Assembly (NCBI GenBank): GCA_900548705.1 | Contig: URLF01000064.1 | Coordinates: forward strand, 1 to 14,884 | Direction of reading: 5' to 3' | DNA from: an uncultured Porphyromonadaceae bacterium | GTDB taxonomy: Bacteria > Bacteroidota > Bacteroidia > Bacteroidales > Muribaculaceae | Length of the DNA stretch: 14,884 nucleotides | In this document: in pieces, positions 7,034 through 14,575 of the stretch | Position numbering within the stretch: position 1 is the first letter of the stretch | Layout of the letters: every line of letters starts with the position of its first letter | Made by a program: the position numbers and the translations under genes | Notes under the pieces: model-generated | The model's database searches: none | What the model was told of the DNA's origin: nothing | What the model saw: the letters and a program-made list of their open reading frames with translations, nothing else

Positions 7034-7105
7034 GCCCTGGTAGTTCAACGGATAGAATAGATGTTTCCTAAACATTTGATAGCAGTTCGATTCTGCTCCG
7101 GGGTA
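7034..7105 (+). tRNA. tRNA-Arg (anticodon CCT)
   Basis: 72 bases fold as a full cloverleaf. The acceptor stem GCCCTGG (7034-7040) pairs with CCGGGGT (7098-7104) with two G-U pairs. The D arm is GTTC/GAAT (7043-7058) with loop AACGGATA. The anticodon arm GATGT/ACATT (7060-7076) carries loop TTCCTAA, giving anticodon CCT at 7067-7069, which reads AGG arginine codons. The variable loop is four bases (TGAT), and the T arm is AGCAG/CTGCT with the conserved TTCGATT loop (7081-7097). The discriminator is A7105, and the 3' CCA is not encoded (CAA follows). The gene is driven by the consensus promoter about 60 bases upstream. Confidence 0.93.
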
Positions 7106-7146
7106 CAAATTTCACCAGATGATTGGAACTGAAGCCGTCTACAATA

Positions 7147-9231
7147 ATGCGAGTGTTGCTCATCGGGGCGATTGCCCTGCTGATGGCGGCCTGCGCCTCT
7201 ATCGGACGGCCTGAGGGAGGACCGAAAGACGAGACCCCTCCTGCCTTTGTCCGCGCCAATCCGGCTCCCGGGGCACTGAATGTCGAGCGAAACAAAATCG
7301 ACATGTGGTTTGACGAGAACCTGAAACTCGACGACCCCGCCAACAAGGTTGTAATCTCACCCGTACAGAAAGAAAATGCCCGCGTCAGCGCCAACGGACG
7401 CCACCTCACCGTGGAGTTCCGCGACTCGCTGGTCGACTCCACCACCTATGTCATCGACTTCGCCGACGCCATCCGCGACCTCAACGAGGGGAACATCCTC
7501 GACGGGTTCGCCTATGACTTCTCGACCGGCGACCATCTCGACACCCTGGCCATATCAGGCATGCTCTTCGAGGCCCGCAACCTGGAGCCTGCACAGGGGA
7601 TGGTTGTCGGGGTTTATTCCAACCTCGCCGACTCGGCGGTGAAGACCCTCCCCCTCGAACGTGTCGCCAAGACCAACCAATACGGCCAGTTCACCATCCG
7701 CGGCTTGCGTCCCGGCTCCTACAACATCTTCGCCATTGACGACAAGAACCGCGACTGGCACTGGGACCGCTCCGAAAATGTGGCCTTCTTCCCCCTGACC
7801 ATCAGCCCGTCGGTAGAGCCGGTCGAAGTGGCCGACACCCTGCGTTCCTCTGAGGGAACCGACTCGGTAGTGACCCGCCAGGGATGGCATTACCTCCCCG
7901 ACGACATACTCCTCACCTGGTTCAACGAGAACTACCGCAGCCAATACCTGCGCGACAACAAACGTCCCGCCCAGCGTTATCTCGAACTTAAATTCGGCGC
8001 ACCGCTCGACTCGATGCCTGAGTTCACGATTGTCAACGGGAAATTCTCCGGACGGCGGCTTGATGAGCTGTCGGTGCTCGAGACCCGCGCCGAGCGTGAC
8101 TCACTGGTCTACTGGCTGACCGACACCGCACTGGTCAACCAGGACTCCATATTGCTGTCGGCCCGCTACCAGAAGACCGACACGCTCGACCGGCTTGTCT
8201 GGCAGACCGACACCCTGAAGATGTTCTGGCGTCGCCCGAAGCTTGACGAGAAAGCCGCCCAGAAAGCATGGGAGAAGAAGCTGAAGGCCATCGAGGATGC
8301 CCGCGAGAAGGGTGACTCCGTGGCCCTGGCCGCCGCCCTCGCCGACACCATCACCCAGCCGACATTCCTCACCCTCACCGCCTCGACTCCGACAACCCAG
8401 GAGCTGAACCTACCTGTCCGATTCGAAGCCCCGGAGCCATTGCGCCCGGTCGCGCCCGACGCGTGGAGGCTTGAAGTGATGCGCGACTCGGTATGGACCC
8501 CCCTGATCGATGTTTCCCTGCTCCCCGACTCCGCTACCGCCCGTGCCCTGATTCTCACCGCCAAATGGGAGGAGGGGATGAAATACCGCTTCACGGCCGA
8601 CTCGGCACGTGTCGAGAACATCTACGGGGAGTTCAACAAGCCGTTCACCCACGAGTTCACCACAAAGAAACTCGAGGACTACGGCAACATATACCTCAAC
8701 CTGACCGACCTCGGCGCCCTCAACCTCCCCGACAGCGTGAATGTGATTGTCGAACTGCTGTCAAAATCAGACGAGGTAAAGGCCACCGCCACCGTCAAAA
8801 ACGCGACAGCTGCTTTCAGCTATGTCGCGCCGGAGACCTATTATGCCCGAGCATTTATCGACGTGAACGGCGACGGGGTGTGGACAACAGGCGACCTCAC
8901 CGCCAAACGTCTGGCGGAGGATGTCTTCTACTATCCCAAGAAGCTGCTCCTGCGCAAGAACTGGGACCTCGAACAGGACTGGTCGCTGCTTGAGACTCCC
9001 GTTGACAAGCAGAAGCCCGACGCCATAAAGAAGAACAAGCCAAAGACCAAGGAGACTGAACAGCGCCAGCCCGGAGAGGATGACGAATATGAGGATGGCT
9101 ACGACCCCGACCAGGGGGCATGGGGCAACGGCTCGCAATACAACAACTCCGGCTTCAACCGGCAGGGTGGCGGACGTGTGCAGACCGGCGGCTTCGGCTC
9201 GGGAGGACGCGCCACCCACCGCGATTTCTGA
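7147..9231 (+). CDS. Large Ig-like (Big_5 type) lipoprotein
   Basis: 694 residues. The N terminus is a lipoprotein signal peptide (MRVLLIGAIALLMAAC, lipid on Cys16). GRPEGGPKDETPP and ANPAPGALNVERNKIDMWFDE (about 20-57) match the bacterial Ig-like SbsA/Big_5 domain that opens a conserved Bacteroidetes lipoprotein family. A carboxypeptidase-regulatory-like beta fold may follow near 170-210 (YGQFTIRGLRPGSYNIFAID, then DKNRDWHWD). A charged helical stretch sits around 360-400 (KKLKAIEDAREKGDSVALAA). The C-terminal 70 residues or so are low complexity: Lys/Glu/Asp-rich, then Gly/Asn/Gln-rich, ending in GGFGSGGRATHRDF, and probably disordered. No enzyme motif is seen; an outer-membrane surface or envelope role is inferred. 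The start at ATG 7147 puts the signal peptide first; TTG 7123 would only add eight residues. The gene starts 41 bases after the tRNA with no promoter visible between them. Confidence 0.82.
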   Translation: MRVLLIGAIALLMAACASIGRPEGGPKDETPPAFVRANPAPGALNVERNKIDMWFDENLKLDDPANKVVISPVQKENARVSANGRHLTVEFRDSLVDSTTYVIDFADAIRDLNEGNILDGFAYDFSTGDHLDTLAISGMLFEARNLEPAQGMVVGVYSNLADSAVKTLPLERVAKTNQYGQFTIRGLRPGSYNIFAIDDKNRDWHWDRSENVAFFPLTISPSVEPVEVADTLRSSEGTDSVVTRQGWHYLPDDILLTWFNENYRSQYLRDNKRPAQRYLELKFGAPLDSMPEFTIVNGKFSGRRLDELSVLETRAERDSLVYWLTDTALVNQDSILLSARYQKTDTLDRLVWQTDTLKMFWRRPKLDEKAAQKAWEKKLKAIEDAREKGDSVALAAALADTITQPTFLTLTASTPTTQELNLPVRFEAPEPLRPVAPDAWRLEVMRDSVWTPLIDVSLLPDSATARALILTAKWEEGMKYRFTADSARVENIYGEFNKPFTHEFTTKKLEDYGNIYLNLTDLGALNLPDSVNVIVELLSKSDEVKATATVKNATAAFSYVAPETYYARAFIDVNGDGVWTTGDLTAKRLAEDVFYYPKKLLLRKNWDLEQDWSLLETPVDKQKPDAIKKNKPKTKETEQRQPGEDDEYEDGYDPDQGAWGNGSQYNNSGFNRQGGGRVQTGGFGSGGRATHRDF

Positions 9232-9295
9232 TCCGGCTCTCAGTCCGACCCTCCATACTCTCCCCATTAATCCCAACATCAAACCTATCCCCGAG

Positions 9296-10129
9296 ATGCT
9301 CGACAAAGACATGATAAAAGAGCCACGCATGTGGCAGCTGGTGATGGAGGCCCCCCCCCACACCCTGTCTGTCATGGCATTCTCACCCATCGAGCATCAC
9401 ACCCTCATCTCGGAGGAGATACCCCTCGCCAACACCGCCACCTCCCCCCTCAAGGGATTTCAGGAGGCGGTCTATGACAATCCACTGCTGCTTGCCGATT
9501 TCCGCCAGACCACCATCCTCCTCCCCACTCCACGGGCCATGCTCGTCCCTGACATACTGACCGACACATCCCGGCGAGAGCAGGCTTTCCGCGAGGCATT
9601 CCCACCCTCCGGGGCTGACGGGCCGGAGGAGATTCTCGCCGAGGAGCTTCCCGCTCTCGGGGCAACAATGCTGACAGCCATCAACCGTGAGTTCCTGGGG
9701 TTTCTGCGCCGCACCTTCAACAACCCGCGCATAAGCCACACCCTCACCCCCCTGGCCCTATACTTCAAGGCCAAACACCCCACCCGTCCCCACGGTAAAA
9801 TGATTGCCAACCTCCGTCAGGGGCGATGTGACATCGTGATACTCGGCGGCAAAGCCCCGATGGTAATGAACAGCTATCCTGTCCGCGACCCGATGGACTC
9901 GGTCTACTACATAATGGCCTGCCGCGAGGCGTTCGGGCTGTCAGCCACCGATGAGCTAATCCTCGCCGGGGACAACGCGTCCCGGGGAGCCGTCACCCCG
10001 GTCTTGCGGCGGTTCATCCGCTACGTTATGCCGGCCATCTTCCCCTCCACCATGTTCCGTGCGGGCCGTGCAGCCCTCCGCACCCCCTTCGAGATGATAG
10101 TGGCCCCGCTGGCCTTACCTTCTTCGTGA
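9296..10129 (+). CDS. DUF3822-like protein
   Basis: 277 residues from ATG 9296, the first in-frame ATG after the upstream stop; a non-ATG start a little upstream is possible. The best match is the Bacteroidetes family DUF3822, whose fold is thought to be related to the actin/Hsp70-like ATPase fold and which commonly sits beside rsmD, as it does here. Supporting features are the strand-rich N-terminal half (TLSVMAFSPIEHHTLISEEI, 23-42), an FRQTTILLPTPRAMLVPD segment (69-86), the central RQGRCDIVILGGKAPMVMNS (174-193) and the late ELILAGDNASRGAVTPVLRR (220-239). Biochemical function is unknown; the link to rsmD hints at ribosome or translation housekeeping but is only context. Codons 19-22 contain a run of nine C (9351-9359), a slippage-prone tract near the start of the gene. 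Confidence 0.7.
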   Translation: MLDKDMIKEPRMWQLVMEAPPHTLSVMAFSPIEHHTLISEEIPLANTATSPLKGFQEAVYDNPLLLADFRQTTILLPTPRAMLVPDILTDTSRREQAFREAFPPSGADGPEEILAEELPALGATMLTAINREFLGFLRRTFNNPRISHTLTPLALYFKAKHPTRPHGKMIANLRQGRCDIVILGGKAPMVMNSYPVRDPMDSVYYIMACREAFGLSATDELILAGDNASRGAVTPVLRRFIRYVMPAIFPSTMFRAGRAALRTPFEMIVAPLALPSS

Positions 10130-10150
10130 GATATATCTCTCCTCTTACGC

Positions 10151-10170
10151 GGACGCGCCACGGCGCGTCC
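10151..10170. repeat. GC-rich REP-like palindrome
   Basis: GGACGCGCC (10151-10159) and GGCGCGTCC (10162-10170) pair perfectly with only AC between them, giving an 8-9 base GC stem with a tiny loop. It is alone in the 79 bases between the DUF3822-like gene and rsmD. Read on the minus strand, GTAGG precedes the stem. The shape resembles short dispersed palindromes that recur in intergenic regions of many bacterial genomes. No second copy was noticed in this window. Confidence 0.6.
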
Positions 10171-10208
10171 CTACCCCCCAATCCCTTTCATTACTCCATC
10201 AGTGACCC

Positions 10209-10757
10209 ATGCGCATCATAAGAGGTAAATACGGCAGACGCCGTTTCGACGTCCCCACCAACATCACCGCCCGTCCCACCACCGACTTCGCCCGCGAGAA
10301 CATCTTCAATGTCATCGAGAACCTTGTCGACTTCGAAGAGGACACCCCCGACGCGCTCGACCTCTTCTCCGGCACCGGAGCCGTCTCCTTCGAATTCCTG
10401 TCACGCGGTTGCCGCTCCGTGACCTCGGTCGAGAAAGCCGCCACCCAGTCAAACTTCATCCGGAAAGTGGTCTCGCAGCTCGGGGCTGACAACCACACCC
10501 TCCTGCGTGGCGACGCACTGAGATATATCCAGGCCGCTCCCCGCTCATTCGACATCGTTTTCGCCGATCCCCCATACGACCTTCCCGGCTTCGCTGAAAT
10601 CCCGGAGAAAATCCTCGGTTCGAAACTCCTCCATCCCGGCTCTCTCTTCATCATCGAGCATTCCGGCAAGCATGACTTCTCCCACCTCCCCCACTTCCTC
10701 GAGCATCGCGCCTACGGTTCGGTCAACTTCTCCATCTTCCGCATCCCCTCGGAATAA
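10209..10757 (+). CDS. rsmD: 16S rRNA (guanine966-N2)-methyltransferase
   Basis: 182 residues. RsmD methylates the exocyclic amine of G966 in 16S rRNA, in the decoding region of the 30S subunit, using S-adenosylmethionine. The protein opens with MRIIRGKYGRRRFDVP and the substrate loop TARPTTDFARENIFNVIE (20-37), both typical of the family. The SAM-binding motif DLFSGTGAVSFEFLSRG is at 51-67, the acidic residue ending the next strand is Glu75 in SVEKAA, and the catalytic DPPYDLP motif is at 120-126. Length is normal. It follows the DUF3822-like gene in the same direction, as in many Bacteroidetes, and is the last clearly core gene before the AT-richer block. Confidence 0.93.
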   Translation: MRIIRGKYGRRRFDVPTNITARPTTDFARENIFNVIENLVDFEEDTPDALDLFSGTGAVSFEFLSRGCRSVTSVEKAATQSNFIRKVVSQLGADNHTLLRGDALRYIQAAPRSFDIVFADPPYDLPGFAEIPEKILGSKLLHPGSLFIIEHSGKHDFSHLPHFLEHRAYGSVNFSIFRIPSE

Positions 10758-10807
10758 CGCCGCCCCCCGGCAGTCCTCCAAGCTCCCTACCAGTCAATAA
10801 ACCTGTC

Positions 10808-12451
10808 ATGCGCTCCTTGCCGTTATCACTCCTGCTTCTCCTCGCCGTCAGCCTTCTTTGCGGTTCCTGCCGCAAGGAAACCTCCAATATGCCCCTGCTC
10901 CTGCAGGCCGACTCCCTGATGGACACCCACCCCGATTCCGCCCTCTCCCTCCTCCAGACCATCGACACGGCGACCATCCCCACCCCCGCCGACCGCGCCC
11001 TCTACCTCCTCCTGCTGACCCAAGCTGAGTACAAGATTGGCATTGACGAAACTGATTCAAAAAACATCAAAATTGCTGTGGACTATTACAAGGGCAACAC
11101 AAACGATAGACACAGAACACTCCAGTCTCTCTTTCTACTCGGACGCATACATCTGAATGCCAATCAGAAAGAGGATGCCATACCCGTCCTTTTTGAAGCA
11201 GAACATATGGCATTAGAAATAAATGACCAGTTTTATCTTGGACTTATATATCGCGACCTGTCAATAATCTATGGCGACATACTTTCTTTTTCAGAGGCAT
11301 CATTATACGCCCAAAAATCCATAAGCGCGTTTGAAATCGCCGGCAATAACGAATTCGCGAATTATGAGCGATGCAATTATGCCAAATGCCTGATAGGCTT
11401 ACGATTATATTCCGACGCCATAACACTTCTCGATAGTGTCGCCCACAATGCAACGCTATCACAAGACACTATAACCTTCCTCGAAGCTCAAAAGACTATC
11501 CCGACAGCTTATATGGGACTTGGCTATTATAGCCAAGCCTTGAAGGCTTATCAGAGACGCTATCCAGACCTCTCCTCCATCCCAACAGAGGATTTGGAAC
11601 GGCTGATTATCTGCTATGCAAACACTGGTCACGCTTCCATCGCAGATTCTTTGCAAACAGTTGCGACAAATAGAAATGCTAACAAATTCGCGGCAACACA
11701 TACAGTGTATGCTGACAATGGCGACTTCAAAGGAGCATATATCTCACTACAACAACTTCTAAATCACTATGATTCCACCTATCGGGCTATTTCAGACCAA
11801 AAAGTAACACAGACTGTTAATTTGTATAAAGACCATCAGATATATATAGAGCAGATTAAACGGCTTAATCATATTAAGCTTGCCATTTTGGGAGTGATTT
11901 GCGTCATTTTAGCGTTTCTATCCATACTCATATATTACAGATATCGACAGACAAAACTACGCCAACACCAATATGCCCTTATTTTCAGACTTAAGATATT
12001 GAACTCCGAGTTAACCCAACGACTAAAAGTTCAAGAAAACGGAAGCGAAAGACTTAAACACATAATCAAGAGCCGTTCGGAGGTCCTCGACAAATTATGT
12101 TCAGATTATTACCAGCTACCAGAAGACAAACGCAATGTCAAATATACCACACTCCTGGAACAAACCATAAACAGCTTAAAAAGCACTTCTAATTTCACTG
12201 ATAAAATTCTAACGGAGATTGACAGCATATCAGACGGGCTAATATCCAATCTTAAGAATCTCTCCACCTCTATTTCCGAAGTAGATTTGCAACTCCTTGC
12301 CTACATATATGTAGGGTTCTCCACACGCTCCATAAGTCTACTCATTGAAGAAAAAATTGAGGTAATTTATAACCGAAAGTCCCGTTTAAAAACAAAGATT
12401 TCCAACCTTGATTACCCCCGAAAAAACGAACTATTGGCACTTTTAAATTAA
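10808..12451 (+). CDS. Membrane-spanning TPR lipoprotein with C-terminal LuxR-like HTH
   Basis: 547 residues. The N-terminal signal peptide ends in LCGSC (Cys21), a usable if imperfect lipobox. Helical TPR-like repeats cover about 35-340, including LFLLGRIHLNANQKEDAIPV (108-127), YRDLSIIYGDILSFSEASLY (148-167) and MGLGYYSQALKAYQRRYPD (236-254). One membrane segment lies at 357-377. It is followed by basic residues, a long coiled-coil-like helix region (about 380-485), and a GerE/LuxR-like helix-turn-helix at 488-532 (EVDLQLLAYIYVGFSTRSIS, then EEKIEVIYNRKSRLKTKI). The layout suggests an envelope-spanning one-component regulator: a periplasmic TPR sensor, one membrane pass and cytoplasmic DNA binding. 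Such regulators recur in Bacteroidales, usually next to the surface genes they may control. Composition jumps near 11,030: the first 75 codons are GC-rich like the core, the rest AT-rich. Targets are not known. Confidence 0.78.
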   Translation: MRSLPLSLLLLLAVSLLCGSCRKETSNMPLLLQADSLMDTHPDSALSLLQTIDTATIPTPADRALYLLLLTQAEYKIGIDETDSKNIKIAVDYYKGNTNDRHRTLQSLFLLGRIHLNANQKEDAIPVLFEAEHMALEINDQFYLGLIYRDLSIIYGDILSFSEASLYAQKSISAFEIAGNNEFANYERCNYAKCLIGLRLYSDAITLLDSVAHNATLSQDTITFLEAQKTIPTAYMGLGYYSQALKAYQRRYPDLSSIPTEDLERLIICYANTGHASIADSLQTVATNRNANKFAATHTVYADNGDFKGAYISLQQLLNHYDSTYRAISDQKVTQTVNLYKDHQIYIEQIKRLNHIKLAILGVICVILAFLSILIYYRYRQTKLRQHQYALIFRLKILNSELTQRLKVQENGSERLKHIIKSRSEVLDKLCSDYYQLPEDKRNVKYTTLLEQTINSLKSTSNFTDKILTEIDSISDGLISNLKNLSTSISEVDLQLLAYIYVGFSTRSISLLIEEKIEVIYNRKSRLKTKISNLDYPRKNELLALLN

Positions 12452-12469
12452 TTTCACAACGTCGGATAG

Positions 12470-12490
12470 CTATTTTTCCCATAAAGATAG
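12470..12490. other. Weak AT-rich hairpin after the TPR-HTH gene
   Basis: CTATTTTT (12470-12477) can pair with AAAGATAG (12483-12490) around a five-base loop, with one G-T pair. It lies 19 bases after the stop of the TPR-HTH gene and could end its transcript, but the stem is AT-rich and weak. Apart from this and the -7 element near 12,600, nothing else is visible in 12452-12627. Confidence 0.25.
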
Positions 12491-12596
12491 ATTTCAAATC
12501 GCCACACCGCAAATACATATTAAATATCAGCAAGTTACAATTCCCGTTGATAGAATTTTAATGCTCATGATAGCCGTTTTCCCCATTACTCTAATA

Positions 12597-12604
12597 TAAC
12601 TTTG
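12597..12604 (+). promoter_or_regulatory. -7 promoter element of the small secreted protein gene
   Basis: TAACTTTG matches the Bacteroidetes -7 consensus TAnnTTTG exactly, 23 bases before the ATG at 12628. The -33 region has no TTTG at the right spacing, only a TTTT a few bases too close. A promoter that needs an activator is therefore possible, for example the regulator encoded just upstream. Confidence 0.6.
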
Positions 12605-12627
12605 CATTCGACAAAATTGTATTAATA

Positions 12628-12984
12628 ATGGAACAACTAAAAAGCTTCTTACTATCACTTTGCCTTATTTACCCTCTCACAGGTTTTGGCAAAGACAATC
12701 CTCCACCACCTCCCCCAATTGTATTGCACACCAAACAAACAGCAGGGAAAAGGGCACCATCTCAATCGCAGTATTGCTATCTTTATTTATCAGAACGTGA
12801 GGTGTGCCTGTCAACCTCAATGCCATACATCTGCGCAACAATTGAAGTAGCTGACATCGACGGAGAAATTTATTCATCCATAGCGGTGACTCCTGAAGAA
12901 TCATGTGGATATATCGACATCCAGCCATCGTCCACCATTACCGTCACATTTGACAACGGAGTCATTCTGTATGGGTCTAATTAG
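12628..12984 (+). CDS. Small secreted beta-sandwich protein, DUF3244-like
   Basis: 118 residues. A signal peptide (MEQLKSFLLSLCLIYPLTGF, cleavage probably near 21-23) is followed by six prolines in a row (25-30) and a short linker KQTAGKRAPSQSQ. The mature domain is a run of short beta strands: YCYLYLSEREVCLSTS, YICATIEVADIDGEIYSSIA, CGYIDI and TITVTFDNGVILYGSN. This small Ig-like layout, with a closing strand ending in a 'G..LYG' type turn, resembles the DUF3244 family of Bacteroidales exported proteins; the assignment is by pattern only. Four cysteines in the mature part could form disulfides. Codon use is AT-rich like the following genes. It has its own -7 element and lies 81 bases ahead of the large lipoprotein gene on the same strand. 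Function is unknown; a surface or secreted role is inferred. Confidence 0.62.
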   Translation: MEQLKSFLLSLCLIYPLTGFGKDNPPPPPPIVLHTKQTAGKRAPSQSQYCYLYLSEREVCLSTSMPYICATIEVADIDGEIYSSIAVTPEESCGYIDIQPSSTITVTFDNGVILYGSN

Positions 12985-13065
12985 CTAGCAATCCCGCACG
13001 GATAACGATAACTAAATAAACCATAAAAAATATACGTTATAGCATCCTTACGAAAACTTCACCAT

Positions 13066-14565
13066 ATGAAACAATTCTATGTCTACCTATTGTGGCTTGT
13101 TGTCCTAACAGCCTGCGAAAACACATCTTTGACCGAACCAAATTCGGTTCCCTCACCTATATCAAAACACCCCACTAAAGATGGTATGCAACGTGTTATC
13201 GTGAACTCACCCGACCAAATCGCAGACCTCATAAACCAGCTTGGGGACCCTAGTTCACATCAATCCCGTTCAGTAGAATCGTCCAATGTCGAGTTTTCAA
13301 ACAATGAAGACCAATTCGTTTCGTTGCTGGAGGCAGACCGTAGACGTGTGTTAGACTCATTGACTCCCGAACAATTAGCAGAAGTCGAAAAGTTAGAACT
13401 CGAATACGAACCCTCGGATTCGGTCATTGCCGATGTTCAGTTCGCAATGCTTCTGAACGCCAACAGAGAAATACAAGTCGGCAATACGATCTACAAGTAC
13501 TACCCCAACGGGGTGGCACAAGTGACAGAATCCCACCAGTCTGAATTACAAAACATTGACAACAAAACAGCGACTTTAATTGTCACACCAGAAAATGAAG
13601 GGCAAACCATAAACATTGATAACCACGCCACCTTCACTTTTATAAATTATGCCCTACATAAAGATATATGTGACGATGAACAAACTTATGGCAACGGAGG
13701 TGCCATATCCGGAGGGGCAGATTCAAACGCTGATTGGAATCCTGGGGATAATCCTTTGATTCTCCGAGATGGACGCGTAGTTCCCGAAAGCTGCGTACGC
13801 GTCATTGACTATAACACAATGAATGATGGTGGATGGTTTCATCAATTTTGGACCGGCATATTCGGAAAGAATGTAGTGGCCATCAACCATTTTTCAGGCC
13901 ACAAAAAACTGACCATGCATTTCTATGACCAAAATTATTTGATTTACTCTAAGATTGGCACCTCCTTGAAAATGCAGGAAAAAAAATTCGGTATATGGTG
14001 GAATGTTTCTGCAGACGAACTTATACAAGGATGGGAAACCGTGACTTTAGAATATGAACTTCCCAAGCCCATCCCCCCTTCAACATTTACTCACCCAGAC
14101 ATAGCAAATCCAACAATTACCACCTGGAGTCCTTTCCCGTTTAGAAATGAGCGCACGCTTCTTTTTCATATTCCCATCATAGATTACGATTTAACCACCA
14201 GAGATTTGAATCGCGCTTTCAAGACTGCCGCTACGAAAGCTTTCAATGCAGCCTCTGCATGGTCAAAACTCTCGGTAAAAAGCTCTGATGAAATCGGATT
14301 GATGTGCGAAAAAGACCGTTATGCCTACATAATACATGGTCCCTATGAGAAAAATGCATATAAGCGAGGGAGTATCGAATCAAAATTTTATGCAAAATGG
14401 TTCCCGGGAGAATATCAACTACACTTTTCTTTTGGTTCTTCCGTTAAATTAAAAAAGGTCACATTTGACCCCAATGACCACGTTAAGTTGTACAGAGGCT
14501 CTGTCTATGGAGCTATATTATACAAGGGGCAGTGGAAAGCTGCCCGGATAATCAAAAATTATTAG
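13066..14565 (+). CDS. Lipoprotein of unknown function
   Basis: 499 residues. The signal peptide MKQFYVYLLWLVVLTAC has a good lipobox (LTAC, lipid on Cys17) and is followed by a Ser/Thr/Pro-rich tether to about 40. A helical acidic part (82-117, with LLEADRRRVLDSLTPEQLAE) leads into VQFAMLLNANREIQVGNTIYKYYPNG (124-149). I have the impression that this pattern recurs in a family of Bacteroidales lipoproteins (possibly DUF4848), but this is not certain. A Gly/Asn/Asp-rich loop (209-230) follows, then a beta- and Trp-rich region (NDGGWFHQFWTGIFGKNVVA, FGIWWNVSADELIQGW) and a C-terminal part ending in LYRGSVYGAILYKGQWKAAR. No catalytic motif is recognised. Codon use is AT-rich. Only 10 bases separate its stop from the next gene, so the two are probably cotranscribed. 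Confidence 0.75.
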   Translation: MKQFYVYLLWLVVLTACENTSLTEPNSVPSPISKHPTKDGMQRVIVNSPDQIADLINQLGDPSSHQSRSVESSNVEFSNNEDQFVSLLEADRRRVLDSLTPEQLAEVEKLELEYEPSDSVIADVQFAMLLNANREIQVGNTIYKYYPNGVAQVTESHQSELQNIDNKTATLIVTPENEGQTINIDNHATFTFINYALHKDICDDEQTYGNGGAISGGADSNADWNPGDNPLILRDGRVVPESCVRVIDYNTMNDGGWFHQFWTGIFGKNVVAINHFSGHKKLTMHFYDQNYLIYSKIGTSLKMQEKKFGIWWNVSADELIQGWETVTLEYELPKPIPPSTFTHPDIANPTITTWSPFPFRNERTLLFHIPIIDYDLTTRDLNRAFKTAATKAFNAASAWSKLSVKSSDEIGLMCEKDRYAYIIHGPYEKNAYKRGSIESKFYAKWFPGEYQLHFSFGSSVKLKKVTFDPNDHVKLYRGSVYGAILYKGQWKAARIIKNY

Positions 14566-14575
14566 TAGCAATCTT

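Noticed and set aside
7034..7105. tRNA-Arg as the attachment site of an integrated island
   Set aside because: No integrase or repeat of the tRNA 3' end was seen, and core genes continue for nearly 4 kb after it before the AT-rich block.
9080..9295. Long 5' extension of the DUF3822-like frame
   Set aside because: It overlaps the end of the Ig-like lipoprotein gene, and the translated residues look like out-of-frame sequence.
12985..13065. Separate promoter for the 499-residue lipoprotein gene
   Set aside because: Only a poor -7 match (TACGTTAT) is present and no -33 element; cotranscription with the small secreted protein gene is as likely.
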